From Granulicatella adiacens (GTDB lineage: Bacteria; Bacillota; Bacilli; Lactobacillales; Aerococcaceae), in the NCBI GenBank assembly GCA_018364485.1, contig JAGZLX010000044.1, positions 1 through 13,843 of the forward strand: 13,843 bases of DNA. Reading direction: 5' to 3'. This document shows positions 6,943 to 12,553 of the stretch, one piece after another (position 1 is the stretch's first letter; the number at the start of each line of letters is the position of its first letter). The notes under the pieces were generated by a model. That model was not told the origin of the DNA and ran no database searches. It was given only the letters and a program-made list of their open reading frames with translations. Position numbers and translations under genes: made by a program.

Positions 6943-7550
6943 TTCATTTCCTCCCTTAACTTATCTAAGTAAGTTAATAATTCACTTTCATTTTCTACAA
7001 CAAATCCATTAATTCCGCAACGCGCTGCTCCCCAAATATTTTTTGGCAAATCATCAAAAAACATTGTATCGTGAGGATCCAGATTGTAGCGTTCAAGAAG
7101 TATGTTATAGATTTTTTCATCTGGTTTCAATACTTTTTCTTCACAAGAAAGCACCATGCCTTTTGCAACGGAGGTCGCTGGCAAATATCCTTCTTTTACC
7201 AAATCATAAAAAGTAAAAGCCGTATTTGATAAAATGTAAATACTATAACCGCTTTTTGAAAGCTCAATTATTCTATCTTGAACTTTAGTAAAGACATCCA
7301 CGTATTTATACCAATATCTTAAAAGCTGAGTAATTTCATTTCTATACTTTTCACCTAATTTACCAGTGATTATCTCTATCACTTCTTCCCTAGTCTTCAC
7401 ACCCTCATCGGTTTCCACCCATAAGCCAGTCTCAAAAACTTCTTTTCTTAACAAGTCTTGTAAATGTATATCATCAGTAATAGCCTTTAAAATTTTCTCA
7501 CTATTCCATTCGATGAGAACATTCCCCATGTCAAACACTAGATTTTTCAA
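6912..7550 (-). CDS. HAD-superfamily phosphatase, YihX-like
   Basis: Predicted cytoplasmic phosphatase of HAD subfamily IA, 212 residues. Motif I is FDMGNVLIEW with nucleophile D7 and Gly two residues on. This DxG form also occurs in E. coli YihX, an alpha-glucose-1-phosphatase, as I recall it. Motif II is ILSNT, motif III lies in EKVLKPDEKIYN, and motif IV is TMFFDDLPKNIWGA. The resemblance to YihX around motifs II-IV is clear, but the substrate is not proven. The start is TTG at 7548-7550, set by GGAGGAGA just upstream. An in-frame ATG at 7577 lies within the upstream terminator stem and is rejected. The gene follows an intra-operon terminator and overlaps the regulator gene, so both are probably expressed below the transport genes. 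Confidence 0.88.
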   Translation of the reverse strand: MKNLVFDMGNVLIEWNSEKILKAITDDIHLQDLLRKEVFETGLWVETDEGVKTREEVIEIITGKLGEKYRNEITQLLRYWYKYVDVFTKVQDRIIELSKSGYSIYILSNTAFTFYDLVKEGYLPATSVAKGMVLSCEEKVLKPDEKIYNILLERYNLDPHDTMFFDDLPKNIWGAARCGINGFVVENESELLTYLDKLREEMNWRQLRTLLN

Positions 7551-7565
7551 AATATCTCCTCCAAT

Positions 7566-7599
7566 AAAAAAAGGCAATGAGGTAAATTCATTGCCTTTT
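7566..7599 (-). terminator. Intra-operon intrinsic terminator or attenuator
   Basis: Perfect 12-bp stem AAAAGGCAATGA (7569-7580) / TCATTGCCTTTT (7588-7599) with a seven-base loop. On the minus strand it is followed by a U-tract (A run 7566-7572). It starts six bases after the permease stop codon and ends 16 bases before the HAD start codon. All neighbours read in the same direction, so it probably reduces rather than abolishes expression of the last two genes. Confidence 0.88.
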
Positions 7600-7604
7600 G
7601 AATG

Positions 7605-9305
7605 TTATTTCTTTTTCTTTGATTTCTTAGCGTTTCTTCCTCTTGTTAAGTACAATGCTGCTGTTGAAATAATCATTAGCACTACAGTATATACAAAAGT
7701 CATTGCTTGAGCATTTGTAGTTGCTGTTTCATCACTGGCTTCCTTAATAACAATACCTAAAGGTTTGAATAAAGGATGATATAAGAATACGGATAAATCA
7801 AAGTCTGATAATAAGCTGTTAAAGTTCAATACTGCTACAGATAATACTGTTGGCAAGATAAATGGAATGATAACTTTAATCATCGTTTGGAAAGTCGAGG
7901 CTCCCATACTACGAGATGCTTCTTCTAATTCATCATCAATACTGAAGAATACAGCTCTCACCATTCTATATGAGAATGGTAATTTAACAACAATAAAAGC
8001 AATTAGTAATATAACAACAGTACCGATTAATACCCAGTTTAAGATAATCCATCTTGGTTGGTTGTATGTGAATAAGAATCCTAAAGCAATCAATGTTGAT
8101 GGTAAAATCCAAGGTACTAATGCACCGTATTCAAAAAGGAAATCAAATTTCCATGTGTTACGACGAACGATTCTTGCAATTACAATTGCTAAAATCGTTA
8201 CTAACACTGCCGCCAATCCAGCATATACCAAACTGATTAAGTAAGGAGAAAATGCTGAAGGACTTGTAAAGAGTTGTTGGTAATTTTCTAACGTAAAGTT
8301 CGCTAATGAAATTTCACCCTGTTTAATGGCTAACGGTTTTGTAAATGAATACAAAATAATAAATACGATTGGCATTACATAGATGAAGAATAAAACATAA
8401 GCGACAATATGTGCAATCACATTACCAATCGGTGATTGAATTTTTTGTTTTTTAATTTTTGCTTTAGTTTTTGAGATTGACATATAACGACCACCACGTT
8501 CAACACGGTTCATGATGGTTAATAAGATAATTGTCGCTAATCCCAATAACATAGCTAAGAACGCAGCTAAATCTTTTGATGTTTGTGATTTAGCAAATGT
8601 AATAATCATTGGGTTAATTGTTTGGAAATCAGTTCCCCCAACAATTAATGGTGCAGAAACCGCTGCTAACCCTGTTAAGAAAGTCAAAATCGTTAACGCA
8701 AAAATAGTTGGTAACAATGTTGGCAATACAATCTTGAACAATACATTAGCGGGACTTGCTCCCATATTTCTTGCAGCTTCAATCGTATGATAGTCAACCG
8801 ATCTTACTGCGTTTCGTAAGAACATCATATGGTTGGATGTACAAGCGAAAGTCATAATGAATAATACAGCACCAAAACCGGTAAACCAGTTACTATCTAA
8901 ACTTGGGAAAATTTGAGTTAAGAATTTAGTAATGACACCATTGCTTCCATAAACAAATTTATACCCAGTAACTAATACTACCCCACCATAAACAAGTGAA
9001 GTCATATAACCAAGTTTTAATACTTTACTACCTTTAATTTCCCAGTACTCTGTAAATAAAACTATTAAAGTACCAACAACATTAACGGTAATTACTAATG
9101 CTACCGCTAAAATAAAACTGTTTTGAATGGACTGCATTGCACGTTGAGAAGAAAAAATCTTCTGAACAGCAGTGAATGAAAATTGTCCATTTTTATAGAA
9201 AATTTCTTTTAGTAGATTTAAGTTCGGGTAAATGACTAATGCAATTAATATCCAGCCCACAATGAGTCTTAAAATCCATTGACCTAGGCTATTTCTCTTT
9301 GCCAT
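7605..9305 (-). CDS. ABC importer permease, two fused membrane domains (FbpB/AfuB-like)
   Basis: A 566-residue inner-membrane permease carrying both transmembrane halves of a type I importer in one chain. This is typical of the iron(III)/thiamine/2-aminoethylphosphonate/hexose-phosphate transporter group. Each half has the cytoplasmic EAA loop that docks the ATPase: EAARNMGASPANVLFKIVLP from E176, and EEASRSMGASTFQTMIKVIIP from about E461. About twelve hydrophobic segments are visible. The C-terminus is very basic (RGRNAKKSKKKK). The start is ATG at 9303-9305, placed by AGGGGTGAG; the upstream in-frame GTG at 9312-9314 is too close to that site. The gene starts 11 bases after the ATPase stop. 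The substrate cannot be read from the permease. Confidence 0.92.
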   Translation of the reverse strand: MAKRNSLGQWILRLIVGWILIALVIYPNLNLLKEIFYKNGQFSFTAVQKIFSSQRAMQSIQNSFILAVALVITVNVVGTLIVLFTEYWEIKGSKVLKLGYMTSLVYGGVVLVTGYKFVYGSNGVITKFLTQIFPSLDSNWFTGFGAVLFIMTFACTSNHMMFLRNAVRSVDYHTIEAARNMGASPANVLFKIVLPTLLPTIFALTILTFLTGLAAVSAPLIVGGTDFQTINPMIITFAKSQTSKDLAAFLAMLLGLATIILLTIMNRVERGGRYMSISKTKAKIKKQKIQSPIGNVIAHIVAYVLFFIYVMPIVFIILYSFTKPLAIKQGEISLANFTLENYQQLFTSPSAFSPYLISLVYAGLAAVLVTILAIVIARIVRRNTWKFDFLFEYGALVPWILPSTLIALGFLFTYNQPRWIILNWVLIGTVVILLIAFIVVKLPFSYRMVRAVFFSIDDELEEASRSMGASTFQTMIKVIIPFILPTVLSVAVLNFNSLLSDFDLSVFLYHPLFKPLGIVIKEASDETATTNAQAMTFVYTVVLMIISTAALYLTRGRNAKKSKKKK

Positions 9306-9316
9306 TAATCTCACCC

Positions 9317-10312
9317 CTAGTACTGTAGAATATCATTAGGATGAATAAATAATGTTAATTCTTGTCCTAACTCAAAAATTTCTAGATAATCGTTCTTCTG
9401 AATTACTCGTAAGATTTGTCCACTTTCAGCTTTAACAGTGTATTGAACTAATACTCCTTTAAACTCAGTATCAATAACTGTTCCCTTAATTGTGTAATCT
9501 TCTTCAGAAGTTGATTTGAATTTAATTCTTTCAAGTCGAATATAACCAACTTTTTCTTCTTCCTTACCAGTCAATTCTTTCATTGTTTCTTCAGTAAGTT
9601 TATTAATATCACCGATGAAATCACAAACAAATTCAGTAGCAGATTGGTTATAGATTTCTTGTGGTGTTCCGACTTGTTCGATAAACCCGTTATTGAATAC
9701 GGCAATTCTATCTGAAAGTGTCAAAGCTTCTTCTTGATCATGGGTTACATACAAAGTAGTAATCCCTAAATCTCTTTGCAATCTCTTTAATTCTAAACGT
9801 AAATCAACACGAAGTTTCGCATCTAAGTTTGATAAAGGTTCGTCTAAGCAAAGAATTTTTGGCTCTAATACTAATGCACGAGCAAGAGCGACACGTTGTT
9901 GTTGTCCCCCACTTAATTCAGATACATTTCGTTGTAATTGTTTATCTGAAATTTTAATCTTTTGGGCAATTTCATTTACTTTAGCATCAATTTCTGATTT
10001 TGGTAATTTTTTAATTTTTAAACCATATGCGATATTGTCGTATACAGTCATTGTTGGGAATAAAGCATAACTTTGGAATACAATACCAATCTCTCTCTTT
10101 TCTGGAGCTAGACGAGTAATATCTTTATCGTCAACAAAAATACTTCCTTTAGAAGGATCAATAAAACCTACTAAAGTTCTTAATGTTGTAGATTTACCAC
10201 AACCTGAAGGCCCTAAGAATGTAAAAAATTCGCCTTCTTTAATTTCTAAATTCAAATCATCTACGGCGACAAAGTCGCCGTAGCTAATTTGAACATTCTC
10301 AAATTTAATCAT
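9317..10312 (-). CDS. ABC importer ATP-binding protein (PotA/FbpC/AfuC-like)
   Basis: ATPase that powers the adjacent permease, 331 residues. The start ATG at 10310-10312 is chosen because GAGG lies eight bases upstream; a TTG two codons earlier is too near it. Motifs: Walker A GPSGCGKST (34-42, K40), Q-loop Q80, signature LSGGQQQR (133-140), Walker B ILCLDEP with D157-E158, D-loop SNLDA, and switch histidine H191 in YVTHDQEEAL. Residues about 255-331 form a TOBE-like C-terminal domain (VGYIRLERIKF, KGVLVQYTV, LTLFIHPNDIL), as in the CUT1/PotA type, which can bind ligand or regulators. All catalytic residues are present. It lies between the binding-protein gene (18-base gap) and the permease gene (11-base gap). 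Confidence 0.95.
   Translation of the reverse strand: MIKFENVQISYGDFVAVDDLNLEIKEGEFFTFLGPSGCGKSTTLRTLVGFIDPSKGSIFVDDKDITRLAPEKREIGIVFQSYALFPTMTVYDNIAYGLKIKKLPKSEIDAKVNEIAQKIKISDKQLQRNVSELSGGQQQRVALARALVLEPKILCLDEPLSNLDAKLRVDLRLELKRLQRDLGITTLYVTHDQEEALTLSDRIAVFNNGFIEQVGTPQEIYNQSATEFVCDFIGDINKLTEETMKELTGKEEEKVGYIRLERIKFKSTSEEDYTIKGTVIDTEFKGVLVQYTVKAESGQILRVIQKNDYLEIFELGQELTLFIHPNDILQY
10261..10283. other. Perfect 10-bp inverted repeat inside the ATPase gene
   Basis: CTACGGCGAC (10261-10270), a three-base loop AAA, then GTCGCCGTAG (10274-10283). In the minus-strand mRNA it covers codons 11-17 or so of the ATPase gene (YGDFVAVD), about 30 bases after the start codon. It is much richer in G+C than its surroundings. 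It could stabilise the upstream message or slow translation, or be a by-product of the conserved YGDFVAVDD protein motif. Confidence 0.7.
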
Positions 10313-10330
10313 GTTCAATTCCTCAAATTT

Positions 10331-11389
10331 CTATTTAAGATATTCTAATTCAACTTTTTCAACCCATGAGCTGATATTTTTTGAGATGAATTCCCAGTCT
10401 AATTTTTGAGATTTAACTTTACTCATGAATTCTTTAACATCGTCATTTGCTTGTTCAAGAGCTTTTTTGTTCGCTGGAATAGAAGAGAATTTCTTAGACC
10501 ATTCAGCTTGAACTTCTGCACTACCGAACCAGTTAATGAATTTTTGTACAGTTTCTTTCTTCTTAGAAGTGTTTAAGATAGCAATTTGTTCAGTTACAAA
10601 TGGTTCACCAACTTCTGGATACATTACATTGAAGTTATACTTACGTTCGTTTTTATTTTGTAAGTAACCAGAACCCCACATCATGTTATATTCAATACCA
10701 TCTTTTTTATCGATAATCATACCAATGTAGTCTGTTTCACTTGTTACGACTTTAGCGTTTTGAGCGTAACCTTTGATAATATCCCAACCTTCTTTAGAAA
10801 CGCCTAACTCACCGCTATCATCACGGTAGCGAGAAGCAATACTTCCTAAGATAACTTTTGAAGTACCTCCATTTAATTTGAAGATATTGTATTTATCTTT
10901 GTATTCAGGTTTAGCTAAGTCCGTCCAATCTTTTGGCATTGTTGAAGATTCATTACCAATTAATAATAAAGGTTGAACTACTAATGGATAGTACAATCCG
11001 TCAGCATCTCCAAGAGATAAATCTACGTCACCTTTCCAACTTGGTTCATATTTTTCTAATAAGTTTTCATCTTTCAAGCGGTTAAATTCCATGTTATTTA
11101 AACCAAAAATCATATCAGCAATAGCGTTATTCTTTTCAGCAATTACACGGTCAGCTAACTCACCACCGTTAATACTTACAAATTCAATATTGAAGCCATT
11201 TTCAGCGGCCTTTTCTTTCAACCAATCTCCACGACCATTTGAAACAGAGTTAGAATAGATAACAATCTTGTCATCAGAAGAACCTGAAGATCCTTGTGAT
11301 GAATCAGATTGTGATGTTGTAGTAGGTGCACAAGCAGCACCAAGTACTGCAACTGATAATAATGCTAATTTTTTAAATGTTTTGTTCAT
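10331..11389 (-). CDS. ABC importer substrate-binding lipoprotein (AfuA/FbpA-like fold)
   Basis: A 352-residue extracellular lipoprotein that captures the substrate for the permease and ATPase encoded downstream. The start is ATG at 11387-11389 with AAAGGAGA upstream. Signal peptide MNKTFKKLALLSVAVLGAAC has a slightly atypical lipobox (GAAC) with C20; a Ser/Thr/Gln/Gly-rich linker runs to about residue 41. The mature domain looks like a type-2 periplasmic binding protein of the SBP_bac_6/8 kind: KIVIYSNSVSNGRGDWLKEKAAE, ELADRVIAEKNNAIADMIFGL, MPKDWTDLAKPEYKDKY. I do not see the tandem-tyrosine iron site of ferric-binding proteins. Members of this fold also bind phosphorylated sugars, phosphonates, polyamines or thiamine. 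The nearby phosphodiesterase and phosphatase favour a phosphorylated ligand (inference). Confidence 0.9.
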   Translation of the reverse strand: MNKTFKKLALLSVAVLGAACAPTTTSQSDSSQGSSGSSDDKIVIYSNSVSNGRGDWLKEKAAENGFNIEFVSINGGELADRVIAEKNNAIADMIFGLNNMEFNRLKDENLLEKYEPSWKGDVDLSLGDADGLYYPLVVQPLLLIGNESSTMPKDWTDLAKPEYKDKYNIFKLNGGTSKVILGSIASRYRDDSGELGVSKEGWDIIKGYAQNAKVVTSETDYIGMIIDKKDGIEYNMMWGSGYLQNKNERKYNFNVMYPEVGEPFVTEQIAILNTSKKKETVQKFINWFGSAEVQAEWSKKFSSIPANKKALEQANDDVKEFMSKVKSQKLDWEFISKNISSWVEKVELEYLK

Positions 11390-11401
11390 AAAGATTCTCC
11401 T

Positions 11402-12229
11402 TTATTTTTGTTTATTTTTAATATATGAACTTAATAAATATGGCCAATCGGTTTGAATAATATCAAATCCCATTTCCAATAATTTGCCAAAGCTACCATC
11501 TAAATCCCCTGAAACTGCTCTATGGTCATCACAGTCTCCACATAACTTAGACACTTTATTTAATGTTAAAGTATTGGCCCAGAGTAGCAACCCTTTTTGA
11601 TGAAGTTCATCCATAAAATCAGGGCTTACCGTTTCAGCATCTAGAGTTTTAAAGATTAACTCAACAGCAACTGTATTGATGTTGTCATATTGTTCAACCA
11701 ATCGATACTCTTCTTGCGTTTTGACGATTGGCATAAAAGCGATTTCAAATTCAGCTGCATTTAAAACTTCAAGTATTTCCTTTTTTGCTGGAGCTTTTAA
11801 GATGTAACGACTTGTATCTGGACGTTGTTTCAAATAATCGAGAAACGTATCCCAGTAAAACCAGCTACGATCAAAGTTGATAAAACAGTCTTTCTCTGAC
11901 AAATAATCTAAAATGACATCGACTCTTTCAATATGATCTTCAAGTGGTTTATCAAATTCATTAGTCACTACAAGCTCATCAATTTCATCAGAGTTTAATT
12001 CTCTAAAATCTACTTCCTTTCCAAAAATATATTTTTCGACCCCGTCATGTAGTCCGTAAAAAATACCATCTTTTGAACGAACGATATCGAGTTCTACTAT
12101 ATCGGCTTGATGTAGTAATGCGTTGTTGAAAGCAAGTCGAGTATTCTGAATAACAGAAGCTCCACAAGTTCCTCTATGAGCGCACACTAGCACATGCTCT
12201 TTTCTTGCTTCTTGTAACGGATTAGTCAT
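11402..12229 (-). CDS. Glycerophosphodiester phosphodiesterase-like protein
   Basis: Cytoplasmic TIM-barrel enzyme of the GDPD family, 275 residues; members split glycerophosphodiesters into glycerol-3-phosphate and an alcohol. There is no signal peptide. The start is ATG at 12227-12229: GGAGG lies six bases upstream and abuts the alternative ATG at 12233-12235. Conserved residues: H18-R19 (AHRG), E46 and D48 (VELDI, metal ligands), H61 (LHDG), and C-terminal FDIIQTDWPYLL. Two usual motifs are altered. The ENT after HRG reads IQNT (Q28), and the hNhExK strand reads INFDRSW, with Asp-Arg in place of Glu and Lys. It is probably still a metal-dependent phosphodiesterase, perhaps with a different substrate. 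It is the first gene of the operon, 12 bases before the binding-protein start. Confidence 0.87.
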   Translation of the reverse strand: MTNPLQEARKEHVLVCAHRGTCGASVIQNTRLAFNNALLHQADIVELDIVRSKDGIFYGLHDGVEKYIFGKEVDFRELNSDEIDELVVTNEFDKPLEDHIERVDVILDYLSEKDCFINFDRSWFYWDTFLDYLKQRPDTSRYILKAPAKKEILEVLNAAEFEIAFMPIVKTQEEYRLVEQYDNINTVAVELIFKTLDAETVSPDFMDELHQKGLLLWANTLTLNKVSKLCGDCDDHRAVSGDLDGSFGKLLEMGFDIIQTDWPYLLSSYIKNKQK

Positions 12230-12251
12230 AATCATCCTCCTCTACCTTGAT

Positions 12252-12280
12252 AGTGTACAATTAATTTTGGAACGTGTCAA
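12252..12280 (-). promoter_or_regulatory. Promoter of the six-gene operon
   Basis: On the minus strand: consensus -35 TTGACA (12275-12280), a 17-bp spacer, and -10 TACACT (12252-12257), about 22 bp before the chosen start of the phosphodiesterase gene. The stretch upstream (12297-12354) is AT-rich and otherwise shows nothing I recognise. With repeat R2 and a terminator it makes up the 324-base gene-free interval before 12554. Confidence 0.8.
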
Positions 12281-12281
12281 T

Positions 12282-12296
12282 ATGAAACGCTTTCAT
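12282..12296. promoter_or_regulatory. LacI-type operator candidate beside the -35 box
   Basis: Dyad ATGAAACGCTTTCAT: six-base arms ATGAAA/TTTCAT around CGC, with the CpG core usual for LacI-family sites. It ends one base upstream of the -35 box, centred near -44 relative to the expected start. The regulator encoded at the end of this operon is the obvious candidate to bind it. A consensus CcpA cre site would be one base longer, so CcpA is possible but less likely. This position fits either activation or blocking of polymerase. Confidence 0.6.
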
Positions 12297-12354
12297 TTTT
12301 AAATTCCTTTTATTTATAGTGTTTTCTTGTGATTTTAAATTCTCCATTATAACT

Positions 12355-12512
12355 TTTGTATCATGCATGATACGTATCACAGATAATACACTTTTTGTTT
12401 TCGAATATTTTTGTATCAAAAATGATACGTATCATTTTTGATACATTTTAGTTTTTCAATGTTGGATGTAACAATTATGTTACGTAACAAAAATGTTACA
12501 CTCGCAAAAAAA
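12355..12512. repeat. Right copy of palindromic direct repeat (R2)
   Basis: The more regular copy of the element at 4721-4876. Units: 12358-12373 and 12374-12389 (GTATCATGCATGATAC, GTATCACAGATAATAC); 12413-12428 and 12429-12444 (GTATCAAAAATGATAC, GTATCATTTTTGATAC); 12468-12483 and 12484-12499 (GTAACAATTATGTTAC, GTAACAAAAATGTTAC). The three 32-bp pairs start exactly 55 bp apart, each followed by a 23-base T-rich spacer, except that the last is followed by CTCGC and an A run. With one flanking base each side, the middle pair is a perfect 34-bp palindrome (12412-12445). The element lies between the exporter's terminator and the operon promoter, so it should not be in either transcript. Confidence 0.93.
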
Positions 12513-12543
12513 GACATAGCGATTTTGTTTCGCTATGTCTTTT
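12506..12543 (-). terminator. Rho-independent terminator of the ABC exporter gene
   Basis: The 14-bp stem AAAAGACATAGCGA (12509-12522) / TCGCTATGTCTTTT (12530-12543) has a seven-base loop. The A run at 12506-12512 gives the U-tract on the minus strand. It lies ten bases beyond the exporter stop codon. The stem sequence is unrelated to the terminator at 4871-4904, although both abut the same repeat edge. Confidence 0.92.
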
Positions 12544-12553
12544 CTAATGATTG

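Noticed and set aside
7551..7577. ATG at 7577 as start of the HAD phosphatase
   Set aside because: It lies in the terminator stem, has no ribosome binding site and adds nine residues before the conserved N-terminus; TTG at 7550 has GGAGGAGA just upstream.
7605..11389. Ferric iron transporter
   Set aside because: The permease and ATPase belong to the group that includes iron transporters, but I do not see the tyrosine-rich iron site in the binding lipoprotein, and the neighbours are phosphoester enzymes and a LacI-type regulator rather than iron genes.
12282..12296. Consensus CcpA cre site
   Set aside because: The TG...CA core is 13 bases instead of 14, so it does not fit the cre consensus without a deletion; it is kept as a general LacI-family operator candidate.
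12355..12512. CRISPR array (32-bp palindromic repeats, 23-bp spacers)
   Set aside because: The repeats differ from one another, the spacers are similar T-rich sequence, there are only three copies, the same spacers recur in the second copy, and no cas gene is present.
4721..12512. Composite transposon or MITE pair
   Set aside because: No transposase gene, no convincing terminal inverted repeats and no target-site duplication could be found at the repeat edges.
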